The notes: a model not told the origin generated them from the sequence alone. Counted from the stretch's first letter, positions 7,905 through 16,720 are shown. The stretch: 64,000 nucleotides of DNA from Sphingobium sp. CECT 9361 (GCF_918741285.1 NZ_CAKKNC010000021.1:1-64000); one strand, 5' to 3'. Translations and numbers: made by a program.

Positions 7905-10505
7905 ATGACGTCCGTGCCCGCAACGGTAAAGACGGCCTGCCCATATTGCGGTGTCGGTTGCGGCGTACTGGCCACTGCCACTGGCGGGCGCGGGGCGACC
8001 ATCGCGGGCGACCCCAATCACCCAGCTAACAATGGCAGGCTGTGTTCGAAGGGCACGCATCTGGAAGAAACGATCGGCCTTGAGGGGCGGCTGTTGCACC
8101 CGATGATTGGTTCGGAGAGGGCTGGCTGGCACGAGGCGTTAGATCTCGTCGCCAGCCGCTTCGCCGCAACCATCGCCGAACATGGTCCCGACAGCGTCGC
8201 ATTCTACGCATCGGGCCAGATGCTGACCGAGGATTACTACGCTGCCAACAAGCTGATGAAAGGATTCATCGGCACGGCGAATATCGACACCAATTCGCGG
8301 CTGTGCATGGCCAGCGCCGTCGCGGCGCATGTTCGCGCTTTTGGCGAGGATGTGGTGCCGTGCAGTTACGAGGATCTGGATCAGGCCGATCTCATCCTTC
8401 TGGTCGGTTCCAACACCGCCTGGTGCCATCCCGTCGTCTGGCAGCGTATCGAGGCCGCGCGCGCGGCGCGCGGCACGAAACTGGTCGTCATCGACCCGCG
8501 CCGCACGGAAACTGCCGAGCGAGCCGACCTGCATCTGGCCATCGCTCCCGACACAGACATCGCCTTGTTCAACGGACTGTTGCTGGAAATGAAGGCACGC
8601 TGGCAGCTGGATGGGGGTCATCTTGCAACCCGAACCAGCGTAAACGACGGCTTTTGGGAAAGCATAGCGACATCCGATGTCGCAGCGATTTGCGATGTTG
8701 CCCCGGCCGATCTGGCCACCTTCTACGATCTGTTCACCGACCATCCGCGCACCGTCACGTTGTTCAGCCAAGGGGTGAACCAGTCGACTAGCGGCACGGA
8801 CAAGGCCAATGCGATCATCAACCTGCATCTGGCAACGGGACGCATCGGCAAGCCCGGCTCAGGCCCGTTCAGCATCACCGGGCAGCCCAATGCAATGGGC
8901 GGGCGCGAAGTCGGCGGTCTGGCGTCGATGCTTGCCGCGCATATGGGGTTCAGCGATGCCGAGCGGGACCGCGCACAACGGTTCTGGCAATCGCCCACCA
9001 TCTGCCCCGGACCGGGCCTGAAAGCCGTCGATATGTTCGACGCTATGGCGAAGGGCAAGATTAAGGCCGTGTGGATCATGGCGACCAACCCCGCCGTGTC
9101 GATGCCGGATGCACGCATGGTGCGCGTCGCGTTGGCCAATTGCCCATTCGTTGTCGTGTCGGACTGCATCGCCGACACCGACACGCAACGCTACGCACAG
9201 GTCCGACTGCCCGCATTGGCGTGGGGCGAAAAGGATGGGACCGTCACCAATTCGGAGCGTCGCATCTCCCGCCAGCGCAGCTTTATGACGGCGCCAGACG
9301 AAGCGCGCGCGGACTGGTGGCAGGTGGCGGAAGTCGGCAAACGCATGGGGTTTTCAGAAGCCTTTGCCTACCCCGATGCAGCGAGCGTCTTTCGCGAGTT
9401 TGCAGCGCAGACAGGCTTTGAGAATGCAGGAACGCGGGTGCTCGACATCTCGGATCGGGCCACGATGAGCAATGCAGACTATGACGACATGGCGCCGTTT
9501 CAGTGGGGTGGTGCATCGCCCTTTGCCACGCGCGATTATCCTACAGCAGACGGCAAGGCGCGTCTGATCCCGGTCACTTATGTTCCGCGCGCCGATGGCT
9601 CCCGTGGAATGCCGATGCGCCTCAATACGGGGCGTTATCGCGATCAGTGGCACACGATGACGCGCACTGGCCTGTCGCCAAAACTGTCCCAGCATCGCCG
9701 CGAGCCTCTTGTGGAGATTCATCCCGATACCGTCCGGCGTCTCGGTCTGACCGATGGCGGACTGGCGCGCGTGGCAACCCCGCATGGCGCATCGATTTTC
9801 CGTGTCGCCGCAACGGCCGATCAGCGTCGCCGCGAAATGTTCGTGCCCATTCACTGGAGCGACCAGACCAGCGGCGGCGGTCGGACGGGGCTATTGCCCG
9901 GCAACGACCGCGATCCCGTGTCAGGACAACCGGGCTTCAAGAACATCCCTGCAACGGCCAGCGCCTACAAGCCGGGCTGGACCGCGTTCCTCGTCACCCG
10001 CACGCGCCCCGCCGCACCGGATTGCGCTTATTGGACGGCAATCCGCACAGCAAATGGCTGGCTGATCGAACTGGCTGGCGACGGCGACCCTGCCGATCTC
10101 GTCGCGCTGCTTCCGCAAGGTGAACGCGCGGAGATGATCGACGCGCGGCGCGGCGTGATCCGATCTGCTGTGGTCGTCGATGGCCATTTACATGCTGCGC
10201 TCTTCGCATCGCGCAGCGGCGGCCTGCCTCCGCGCGAATGGCTCGTTGCCCGGTTGGGGCAGGGGAACACGCCAATGATAGAGGTGCTAGCCGGGCGGCC
10301 CGCTACCCCGGTCGCTGATCGCGGCCCTATCGTTTGCGTCTGTTTCGATATCGGATTGAAAACCATCGTCAGCGCCATCGCGGATCAAAGCCTGATCAGC
10401 GTCGAGGCTGTGGGCAAAGCCATCAACGCAGGTACGAATTGCGGGTCATGCCGACCCGCCATCGCAAACCTAATCCCCCGGCAAAAGGAACTGGCGCATG
10501 GATGA
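7905..10505 (+). CDS. nasA: Assimilatory nitrate reductase, molybdopterin catalytic subunit
   Basis: An 866-residue cytosolic bis-MGD enzyme that reduces nitrate to nitrite. The N-terminal [4Fe-4S] ligands are in CPYCGVGCG and RLCSKG. The family stretches DTNSRLCMASAV and GQPNAMGGREVGG (MGD binding) are present, and a BFD-like [2Fe-2S] domain sits at the C-terminus (CVCFDIG and NCGSCRPAIANL, about residues 810-850). This NasA form carries its own C-terminal cluster for electron entry. No separate flavoprotein (NasC/NasB) gene lies in the operon, so the electron donor must be encoded elsewhere or be a ferredoxin or flavodoxin. The start abuts the nirD stop, and the end overlaps cobA by eight bases. 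Confidence 0.94.
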   Translation: MTSVPATVKTACPYCGVGCGVLATATGGRGATIAGDPNHPANNGRLCSKGTHLEETIGLEGRLLHPMIGSERAGWHEALDLVASRFAATIAEHGPDSVAFYASGQMLTEDYYAANKLMKGFIGTANIDTNSRLCMASAVAAHVRAFGEDVVPCSYEDLDQADLILLVGSNTAWCHPVVWQRIEAARAARGTKLVVIDPRRTETAERADLHLAIAPDTDIALFNGLLLEMKARWQLDGGHLATRTSVNDGFWESIATSDVAAICDVAPADLATFYDLFTDHPRTVTLFSQGVNQSTSGTDKANAIINLHLATGRIGKPGSGPFSITGQPNAMGGREVGGLASMLAAHMGFSDAERDRAQRFWQSPTICPGPGLKAVDMFDAMAKGKIKAVWIMATNPAVSMPDARMVRVALANCPFVVVSDCIADTDTQRYAQVRLPALAWGEKDGTVTNSERRISRQRSFMTAPDEARADWWQVAEVGKRMGFSEAFAYPDAASVFREFAAQTGFENAGTRVLDISDRATMSNADYDDMAPFQWGGASPFATRDYPTADGKARLIPVTYVPRADGSRGMPMRLNTGRYRDQWHTMTRTGLSPKLSQHRREPLVEIHPDTVRRLGLTDGGLARVATPHGASIFRVAATADQRRREMFVPIHWSDQTSGGGRTGLLPGNDRDPVSGQPGFKNIPATASAYKPGWTAFLVTRTRPAAPDCAYWTAIRTANGWLIELAGDGDPADLVALLPQGERAEMIDARRGVIRSAVVVDGHLHAALFASRSGGLPPREWLVARLGQGNTPMIEVLAGRPATPVADRGPIVCVCFDIGLKTIVSAIADQSLISVEAVGKAINAGTNCGSCRPAIANLIPRQKELAHG

Positions 10506-11274
10506 TTTGATCGCACCGGGAGATGTATGGCTGGTGGGGGCCGGCCCCGGCGACCCCGATCTGTTGACGCGAAAAGCCGAGCGGTTGATCCGCAATGCCG
10601 ACATCATTTTCTACGATGCGCTGGTCGGTCCCGGAGTGCTTGCGCTTATTCCCGATACGACCCCCCGTGTCAGCGTGGGTAAACGTTCGGGGCGTCATTC
10701 GAAAGATCAGCGCAGCATCAACGAGCTGTTGCTCGACGCCGCATTATCCGGCCAGCGTGTCGTGCGGTTGAAAGGTGGCGATCCTGGCATTTTCGGCCGG
10801 GCCGGGGAAGAAATCGCGCATCTGGCCGAGCACGGCATCGGCGTATACATTTGCCCGGGCATCACCGCTGCTAGTGCGGCTGCTGCCAGTGCCACAGTTT
10901 CGCTGACTATGCGTGGCATGGCCGGCGGACTGACCCTTCTGACCGCTCATGCCCGGGCGGGGGCTACGCTCGACATCGATTGGGCGCGGTTGGCCGATCC
11001 TGCGACGACGCTCTGCATCTACATGGGCAAAGCGGCCGCGCGGATGGTATCGCAGCAACTGATCGCAGCCGGATTGTCGCGCGACACACCGGCGATAGTC
11101 GTTGAAAATGCCAGCCTGCCGAATGAGGGCGTCGTGCGAACACGACTGGACCTGCTGGAAATTGCGACTGCCGCCGCCTTGCGCGATGGCCCTGCAGTCT
11201 TGTTAATAGGAATGGCACTTGCCGGGCAAGGCAATGCCAAGGAGGAACACGCTTATTTCGCTGCTCGAAACTAA
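10498..11274 (+). CDS. cobA: Uroporphyrinogen-III C-methyltransferase (siroheme synthesis)
   Basis: A 258-residue SAM-dependent methyltransferase that makes precorrin-2, the first step to the siroheme needed by NirB. The N-terminal motif VGAGPGDPDLLTRKAERLI and the motif CPGITAASAAAA are diagnostic. There is no fused CysG dehydrogenase/ferrochelatase domain, so the later steps must be done by another protein. It overlaps the nasA 3' end and closes the nitrate operon. Confidence 0.92.
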   Translation: MDDLIAPGDVWLVGAGPGDPDLLTRKAERLIRNADIIFYDALVGPGVLALIPDTTPRVSVGKRSGRHSKDQRSINELLLDAALSGQRVVRLKGGDPGIFGRAGEEIAHLAEHGIGVYICPGITAASAAAASATVSLTMRGMAGGLTLLTAHARAGATLDIDWARLADPATTLCIYMGKAAARMVSQQLIAAGLSRDTPAIVVENASLPNEGVVRTRLDLLEIATAAALRDGPAVLLIGMALAGQGNAKEEHAYFAARN

Positions 11275-11696
11275 TTGCTCGCTGCGCCAACTCTAGGACC
11301 AGGACTCTCTTGATAGAGCCAAAAAAAAGATGTCGGTGGTAGTAAGCACGATGTCGGAAAATCTCAGGAGTCTCAATTAGATCGCCCCGATCATATCAAT
11401 GCGTGCTGGCGCAAGTCGGACCGCAAAGCCGCCTGTACGGCAGCTACCTCCACGTCCAAGATTCGAGCCGACCTCACCTATCGGCCAATTTCGATGGAAC
11501 CTCAGGGAAAGATGCCGGTCCGGACCTGAGGACCAACAAAGCGCGCCTGCAACAATGGCTCTTTATGCGAGTGTCGGCTTTGCGGCGACGGTATTCCGAT
11601 AGCTGGCCATGCTATAGCAATTGTCAGACATCGATTACTTAGCCTTTAGACAGCATCACGATGCCCGACAACTGGAGAAACGTTGCCAGCGATGGG
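11275..11696. other. Intergenic region after the nitrate operon
   Basis: I see no supportable gene. Two short overlapping open frames near 11399-11642 have no recognisable pattern. There is an A-tract at 11322-11329 after an imperfect hairpin (about 11303-11321), but the tract is on the wrong side for a plus-strand terminator. Confidence 0.4.
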
Positions 11697-12509
11697 CTAT
11701 TTAATAAAGTCAGGCTTTATAACTTTAATTCGGCGATACTTTGCCTCGATCAAGCTGAATAGGCCAAATAGCGCTAAACCAACGGCCACGACCGCTAATA
11801 GCAACGCGCCATAACTCTGGGACCTCAATTGCTGTAGCGCTTCACCCAAACCGCCCGCCTGATCCGGATCATGATTGAGCGCCGCCATGATGACGAATGA
11901 ACCGATCATAGCAAAAATCAATGCACGAGCAGCATATCCAAAGCGTCCTATCCAGCGCACATAATCCGGGGCAGGAACATCTCCACCCATTTTGTCGAAC
12001 CGCGCCTTATAGGCCTTACGACCCTGAGCGGTTGCAACTGCCCAAAGAAGAACTCCTACCAACACCAAGAGGAAAACGCCGCCGGGCTGTTCGAGGACCC
12101 AGGCTGACCAGCTTTCCGCGTTTTGATCGCCCGGACTACCTTGTTGCGCTGAAGTTTTCCTAAATGCCAAGCGCGTCGTCGCAACGGCTAGTATAATATG
12201 CGTAATTCCACTCAAGGCATTACCAACCCGGGCAAACTTCCCCTTGGTATCCCGGCTACGGTTCTCGGGATCCATAATTGCGTCAGTCAACCGCCAGACG
12301 GCATAGCCAGCAAATCCTAGGGCGCAAACTCCAAGCAGGACGTGACCGAATGGAGCATAGGCTAGTGTTCCAAGGGCACCTTGATTATCTTTTAGTTGAC
12401 CGCCGTTCACAGCGACATCGAGCGCGAACCATCCTATTATTAGATACACCAGACCTCGGGCAGCGAAGCCAATCCGCGCAAACAATGTCATCCGTTCATT
12501 ATAGTGCAT
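11697..12509 (-). CDS. DUF1206 integral membrane protein
   Basis: A 270-residue protein with about six membrane segments arranged as three similar two-helix units (ARIGFAARGLVYLIIGWFAL, RVGNALSGITHIILAVATTR, RFGYAARALIFAMIGSFVIM), the DUF1206 pattern. The biochemical role is unknown. I chose ATG 12509 because a full AGGAGG lies at 12515-12520. A longer frame exists upstream to 12632 but has no such signal. It sits with small stress-type membrane proteins, and a weak EcfG-like promoter lies just upstream, which suggests a general stress link. Confidence 0.85.
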   Translation of the reverse strand: MHYNERMTLFARIGFAARGLVYLIIGWFALDVAVNGGQLKDNQGALGTLAYAPFGHVLLGVCALGFAGYAVWRLTDAIMDPENRSRDTKGKFARVGNALSGITHIILAVATTRLAFRKTSAQQGSPGDQNAESWSAWVLEQPGGVFLLVLVGVLLWAVATAQGRKAYKARFDKMGGDVPAPDYVRWIGRFGYAARALIFAMIGSFVIMAALNHDPDQAGGLGEALQQLRSQSYGALLLAVVAVGLALFGLFSLIEAKYRRIKVIKPDFIK

Positions 12510-12530
12510 ATCGCCCTCCTTTTGGACGCT

Positions 12531-12555
12531 AATGTGCGGCCACGACTTACGTTCC
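12531..12555 (-). promoter_or_regulatory. Possible EcfG-like promoter for the DUF1206 gene
   Basis: Read on the minus strand: GGAAC, 16 bases, CATT. This matches the GGAAC-N16-17-CGTT stress-sigma consensus with one mismatch in the -10 element. It lies just upstream of the AGGAGG site. The mismatch keeps this tentative. Confidence 0.35.
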
Positions 12556-12705
12556 TTTCGTGCATCAGCTTTGTCAGCCTCTGGACTTGACCGTTGAAAG
12601 ATAGCGGAGCCGAAGTTCACACATGGCGCCAATCGCTATTTGAACCCTTGGCGATTGGGCCGTAATTAAGTCGAGGAAGACTTTGAAGTTTACTACCAAC
12701 CATTA

Positions 12706-12738
12706 TAAAAAATGCCCACCTTCCGGAGAAGGTGGGCA
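12706..12738 (-). terminator. Intrinsic terminator for the minus-strand small membrane protein gene
   Basis: A perfect ten-base stem, TGCCCACCTT / AAGGTGGGCA (12713-12722 and 12729-12738), with a six-base loop. On the minus strand it is followed by a T-rich run (complement of 12703-12712). It lies downstream of the gene at 12881-13168. In the same gap an 8-base inverted repeat CCAATCGC/GCGATTGG occurs at 12629-12636 and 12651-12658, without a T run. Confidence 0.85.
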
Positions 12739-12880
12739 GGATCAACCTCGGGTCGCAAGGTTTGCGACAAACAAAATTCTCACTGCAGAAATTGGTTCCT
12801 CAGCAAAAAATACGCTCGCAACAACCCATCTTTTTCCACATCAAAAACGACATTTGCCATTTTCGTTTGGCCAAACATGC

Positions 12881-13168
12881 TTAATCCTCGCCATTGTCCT
12901 TAACGCCAACGGTGGGCACTTCCACTTCTTCCGTCTTGGTTCCGACCACAACTTCCTTGCTGTCGACATCGACCTTAGGAAGAGCTCCGCCCTGAACGCT
13001 AACTTCGGGAATATCTCCACCCGTTACGTCGGCTTTCCAAAACCCTGTGGCGAACAACACGCCGATAATCACCAGAACCGCAGCCAGAATAATGGCAATG
13101 GTCTTGCCCGACCCGCTTTTTCTCACGACCGTACGATCACCATAGGGATCATTGCGAACGTCAACCAT
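12881..13168 (-). CDS. Small single-pass membrane protein, probable EcfG-regulated stress protein
   Basis: A 95-residue protein: a basic N-terminal 22 residues, one transmembrane helix (TIAIILAAVLVIIGVLFATGF, about 23-43), then an acidic, Val/Gly-rich extracytoplasmic tail ending DNGED. I do not recognise a named family. The start has a strong AGGAGGAAT ribosome site. A perfect EcfG-type promoter lies upstream and a strong terminator downstream, so it is a monocistronic, probably stress-induced gene. Confidence 0.8.
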   Translation of the reverse strand: MVDVRNDPYGDRTVVRKSGSGKTIAIILAAVLVIIGVLFATGFWKADVTGGDIPEVSVQGGALPKVDVDSKEVVVGTKTEEVEVPTVGVKDNGED

Positions 13169-13201
13169 GCCTTATTCCTCCTCTTGATTTCTATCCTGCC
13201 G

Positions 13202-13226
13202 AACGGACACCAAAACATTTTGTTCC
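13202..13226 (-). promoter_or_regulatory. EcfG (general stress sigma) promoter
   Basis: Read on the minus strand: GGAAC (13222-13226), 16 bases, CGTT (13202-13205). This is an exact match to the alphaproteobacterial EcfG consensus, placed about 35 bases before the start of the 95-residue membrane protein. Confidence 0.8.
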
Positions 13227-13262
13227 GCTAAAGTAACGTAGGTCTAAGGCTTGCCTTTGCTT

Positions 13263-13805
13263 TCACAAAGACGACGACAAGCGTGACCGTGTGGAAGTGT
13301 GACCACCATTGCGATACAGTATGTCAGAGGCGGTTTCAGTGGATATGGCACTGGAAGGCGTATCCACCGATACCAAAATCCCTTCGGCGCCTAAATTATC
13401 ACTGTAATACACAGCATCTTCTTTGGAGACGCCATGCTCGACCAGCGTCTCGTTCAATGTGCCCGCAGCCGCGCCCGCTACAGCTCCTATGGCAACTGCA
13501 CTTGGAATGGCGGCAGCAGCAATCGCACCTGCAGCAACCAAGGGGCCTACGCCTGGAATTGCAAGGGCTGCAACACCAAGGCCGGCGCCGAGTGCTCCGC
13601 CGCCAAGTATCCCACGAAGAACGCTGCCGTGCTCATCCGGGCCAGTGCTATCCCCGTTCACGGTGTCATTCGACATCGCACTATGGTCTTGTTGTGTAAC
13701 GATAGAGATAGCGCTCTGAGGTACGCCAGCGGCGTGAAGTTCGGCAACTGCGTTTTCTGCTTCCGTCACGGAGTCAAAAAGGGCCGAGGCGATGAAAGAA
13801 TCCAT
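13263..13805 (-). CDS. General stress protein-like, YflT-type N-terminus with glycine-rich hydrophobic core
   Basis: A 180-residue protein. The N-terminus (SFIASALFDSVTEAENAVAELHAAGV) is the ferredoxin-like start of the YflT/general-stress family. The middle (GGGALGAGLGVAALAIPG onward, about 68-117) is a Gly/Ala-rich membrane-associating segment. The C-terminal part repeats the alpha-beta pattern (LVEHGVSKEDAVYYSDNL). The biochemical role is unknown. It follows the GlsB-like gene after 16 bases and so shares its transcript and stress promoter. Confidence 0.75.
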   Translation of the reverse strand: MDSFIASALFDSVTEAENAVAELHAAGVPQSAISIVTQQDHSAMSNDTVNGDSTGPDEHGSVLRGILGGGALGAGLGVAALAIPGVGPLVAAGAIAAAAIPSAVAIGAVAGAAAGTLNETLVEHGVSKEDAVYYSDNLGAEGILVSVDTPSSAISTETASDILYRNGGHTSTRSRLSSSL

Positions 13806-13821
13806 GATAAATTATCCTGTG

Positions 13822-14091
13822 TTAGCGAACAGAGCCGCGACGAAAAAGATTGATGATGGCGAGCAGCGCTACGGCGCCGACCAGCGAAACCAGAACAGAT
13901 TGAATGCTGATCGAGCCGCTGGTTATGGGCGCACCACCGATTAAGGGCGTCACGATTAACCCTGCAAGCACTGCGCCGACGATGCCCACAACAACGTTGA
14001 GAAAGATGCCCTGTTGAGCGTCAGTCCGCATAATGATGCTGGCTAGCCATCCGACTACGCCGCCGACGATTAGAAGAATGATCAGTCCCAT
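13822..14091 (-). CDS. GlsB/YeaQ/YmgE-family stress membrane protein
   Basis: An 89-residue protein of the transglycosylase-associated family. Three hydrophobic helices with the family pattern GGVVGWLASIIM, NVVVGIVGAVLAGLI and SLVGAVALLAIINLF. It is an inner-membrane protein of unknown activity, usually induced by stress. First gene of a two-gene minus-strand operon, preceded by an EcfG-like promoter and divergent from the PAS-LuxR gene. Confidence 0.88.
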   Translation of the reverse strand: MGLIILLIVGGVVGWLASIIMRTDAQQGIFLNVVVGIVGAVLAGLIVTPLIGGAPITSGSISIQSVLVSLVGAVALLAIINLFRRGSVR

Positions 14092-14124
14092 AAAAAACTC
14101 CCTATCTGATGTGCAGGGTGCTTA

Positions 14125-14150
14125 AACGGTTTGGGCCAAGGGAATGTTCA
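14125..14150 (-). promoter_or_regulatory. EcfG-like promoter for the GlsB-family operon
   Basis: Read on the minus strand: TGAAC (14146-14150), 17 bases, CGTT (14125-14128). One mismatch to GGAAC and a permitted spacer. It is placed about 34 bases upstream of the start. Confidence 0.6.
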
Positions 14151-14251
14151 ACGTCAAGACAATGGTCACAGGTCGCTGATGGGTATAAATTTACTATCTG
14201 CACTAGTGACATGCTCTGGAACCATGATCGGTCGTTGAACGCTCTGCGGTC

Positions 14252-15727
14252 ATGTCTGATGATCAATCACGCCAAATCGCCAAGCAGCCCTCGCTCCGCC
14301 ACCTTGAACAATTGATGGCACAGTTCCTCGATGGGGTGATCCTTATCGATACTGCTGGCACGATAATCAGTGCCAATACCGCAGCATTACGTATGCACGG
14401 GGTGTCATCGCCCTCGCAGCTTGGGCAAACAGCAGAGGAATATGCCCAGCGCTTTTCGCTGCGCGACGCAAGTCATCGTGTCCTTAAGCATCGTGAATAC
14501 CCGCTTTTTCGTTTGCTCGCTGGCGAAACCTTTCCCGATCTCACAGTAGAGGTCATGCCGAAGGGCGAGGAGGACGTACGCTGGATACATAACGTGCGCG
14601 ATGTCACAATGGATGAAGATGGCGGTGATCCAGATTGTCTGGCCTTGGTCATCAGTGACGTTTCTGAGCAGTTCAATGCAGAAACCCGTTTCAACGCCAT
14701 GTTCCAGGCTAACCCGGCCCCCGCTTTGATCATCAGCATGCGCGACCAGCGCATCTCTCAGGCTAATCCGGGATTTCTAGAATTGACGAGGTTCAACCTC
14801 GATGATGTGATTGGCCGAACCGTATTTGGTCTGGACCTGCTTGGTGCGCTTGCAGAACCGCACAAGGTGAAACGGCAGATCGAGGCGGGGGAGGTAGTGC
14901 AGCAGGCCGAGGCGGAACTGCTCGTCAAGGATGGATCACGGCGGCTTGTTCTGTTCGCAGGGCAACCGATTGACGTTACCGAAGACGATGCGCTATTGCT
15001 TACCTTTGCTGACTTGGAACCGCGTCGATTAGCTGAACACGCTCTGGCAGCCAGCGAGCGTCACCTTTCCTCCATTTTTGAGATAGCGCCCTCAGCGATG
15101 GTCTTGACGCAAGAGCCCAAGCACACCGTAGCAATGGTCAATGCAGCATTCCGTGCGCTTACCGGCCATGATGATGATCAAGCTGTGGGTCATACTATGG
15201 ACGCCTTGCAACTTTGGGAAAGCGCTGACCATCACGCTTTCGCGAACGATGAAGTCAGAAAAACTGGAGGCTTTCGAAACTGGGACTGTCGGCTCAAGCA
15301 TCGTAACGGAACCCGTATAGACTGTCTCGTGTCGGCTCAGACTGTGGGGCTAAAAGGTACTACGTTTTTGCTGTGGGCCTTTCATGATATCTCGGAGCGT
15401 AGACGATCGGAGCTTGAGTTGGTTGAGGCCATTGAAGCGGTTATGAAAGACGCAAGCTGGCTAAGTCGGTCCATAATCGACAAACTCGCTACGCTTCGTC
15501 GGCCAGCACCGCCTACGGGCCACGCAGAACTGAGTGCGCGCGAGCGGGAAATCTTAGAGCTGGTGTGTCAGGATCTCGATGACGCCGCGATAGCGGACCG
15601 TCTGAGTATTTCTCGTAACACTCTAAGAAATCATATCGCGCGAATCTATGCAAAGACAGGCGTTTCGCGGCGCACCGGCGCTGTCATTTGGGGAAGAGAA
15701 AGAGGAATGGGCGCAAGATCTGGTTGA
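14252..15727 (+). CDS. Multi-PAS sensor/regulator with C-terminal LuxR-type HTH
   Basis: A 491-residue soluble protein: three PAS-like domains (about 10-125, 145-260 and 275-385), a short helix, then a LuxR helix-turn-helix (LSAREREILELVCQDLDD and ISRNTLRNHIARIYAKTGV, about 428-485). It probably couples a small-molecule or redox signal directly to transcription without a kinase. No LOV cysteine motif is visible and the ligand is unknown. No strong ribosome site precedes ATG 14252; ATG 14312 is an alternative but would cut into PAS1. It is divergent from the stress membrane genes, which may be its targets. Confidence 0.82.
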   Translation: MSDDQSRQIAKQPSLRHLEQLMAQFLDGVILIDTAGTIISANTAALRMHGVSSPSQLGQTAEEYAQRFSLRDASHRVLKHREYPLFRLLAGETFPDLTVEVMPKGEEDVRWIHNVRDVTMDEDGGDPDCLALVISDVSEQFNAETRFNAMFQANPAPALIISMRDQRISQANPGFLELTRFNLDDVIGRTVFGLDLLGALAEPHKVKRQIEAGEVVQQAEAELLVKDGSRRLVLFAGQPIDVTEDDALLLTFADLEPRRLAEHALAASERHLSSIFEIAPSAMVLTQEPKHTVAMVNAAFRALTGHDDDQAVGHTMDALQLWESADHHAFANDEVRKTGGFRNWDCRLKHRNGTRIDCLVSAQTVGLKGTTFLLWAFHDISERRRSELELVEAIEAVMKDASWLSRSIIDKLATLRRPAPPTGHAELSAREREILELVCQDLDDAAIADRLSISRNTLRNHIARIYAKTGVSRRTGAVIWGRERGMGARSG

Positions 15728-16124
15728 TGCGGAAAAAGCCTACGCCGCCCTTTGCGCCATCGCTGCGAATTAACGTCAGTTTTAGACCATCTGCCAAAAA
15801 GCTGTGGAACGCTTTGAAATGCAAACGGTCTTACGGCAATAACAAATCCTATTGCTCTCCTTTTGGTGTTGTTCGGGTGTAACGAAGATCTTTCCCAATG
15901 CGAGCGCATTAGCGTGGAGGCGACGACTTATTTGTCGATGAATGATTGCCGCAATCAGCAATCGATAGCGCTGAAATCAAATTCAACAAAAGGCGCCGAT
16001 TACCCAACAGTCGTTGCGTACTGCCTTACGTCTGATCAAATTGCAGGCAAGGGCTCCAAATCTGTCAATCTCAACAACTAAATGGCAGCCCTTGGCGGAA
16101 CTGCAGGTGCTTATGCGTTACCAC
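15728..16124. other. Lower-GC region between the PAS-LuxR gene and the kinase remnant
   Basis: Apart from the Cys-rich frame at 15839-16081 I see no gene. The base composition is AT-richer than the flanks. Together with the decayed kinase next to it, this suggests a region losing function. Confidence 0.4.
15839..16081 (+). CDS. Small Cys-rich, lipoprotein-like frame without a canonical start
   Basis: The frame reads ITNPIALLLVLFGC followed by a 60-residue tail with three more spaced cysteines (SQC, NDC, AYC) and ADYPTVVAYC near the end. The hydrophobic run ending LFGC looks like a lipoprotein signal and lipobox. No ATG, GTG or TTG precedes this signal in frame after the stop at 15815; the first usable start inside is TTG 15863, within the hydrophobic run. 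Either an ATA (15839) is used or the original start has mutated. The tail resembles small four-cysteine secreted proteins common in sphingomonads, from memory only. Confidence 0.4.
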   Translation: MTNPIALLLVLFGCNEDLSQCERISVEATTYLSMNDCRNQQSIALKSNSTKGADYPTVVAYCLTSDQIAGKGSKSVNLNN

Positions 16125-16700
16125 TCACTTCACGAGACGTTCTGTGAGGCAGAAGCGTACGTGGAAGGTGATGCCTCTAAAGACATAATCGACGCGAGCA
16201 TTGTTGGGCGCAGCCTGTCCAAAAGCCTGCTCGATCAATCGTGAGCCAAAGCCTTTACGGCAAGGTTAAAATACAGATGAACCTCCTGGTTCGGGCCCAA
16301 AAAAGATTGAGCATCCGGAGGTTGCCCTCATTATCGGGCTCACAGGAACTGTCCGCAAGACCCTTAGGAACCGACAGAGCGCCGTATCTAATCGCGCTTG
16401 TCCCCAGCTCATGAAAGGCCATGGCAACGGCGAGAGCTGTTTGAGCCTCTACCCATGCCGCTGGACCGGCGATCTTGAAGCAATCCGCATACCGACAACT
16501 ATGACCAACCACACCTTTTGAACCGATTTCCTCCATGTCGGTACCGACCCAGTGTTGCTGGATTAGCAAATATGGGCCTTTGACATCAATATGAGCCGGC
16601 CTTCGGACGCATCCGAAATCATCTTGTCGATTCGTGCATGCTTGAAGGTTTGACGCGCCATAATCTCGCCGTAAGGAGCACAAATGCCATTTGATAAAAG
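16125..16700 (-). pseudogene. HWE-family histidine kinase, C-terminal remnant with frameshifts and a stop
   Basis: Three reading frames on the minus strand together spell the HWE kinase domain in order. First comes EIMARQTFKHARIDKMI...LMSKAHI (about 16700-16576), then LLIQQHWVGTDMEEI and the N-box AFHELGTSAIRYGALSVPKG (about 16570-16300). Last comes KGFGSRLIEQAFGQ through FHVRFCLTERLVK to a TGA at 16125-16127. The first break is after the AHI codons. The second is at or near a T6 run opposite 16290-16303. An in-frame TAA also precedes the KGFGSRL segment. The N-terminal sensor is absent. It lies downstream of the PilZ gene in the same orientation, so it may once have belonged to that signalling locus. 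Confidence 0.82.
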
Positions 16701-16720
16701 GCGGGGCAACCCGCTGGACG

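Noticed and set aside
11303..11329. Terminator after the nitrate operon
   Set aside because: The hairpin is imperfect and followed by A rather than T on the plus strand.
14218..14243. GGAAC-N17-CGCT, an EcfG-like element before the PAS-LuxR gene
   Set aside because: The -10 has a mismatch and ends only eight bases before the ATG, leaving almost no leader.
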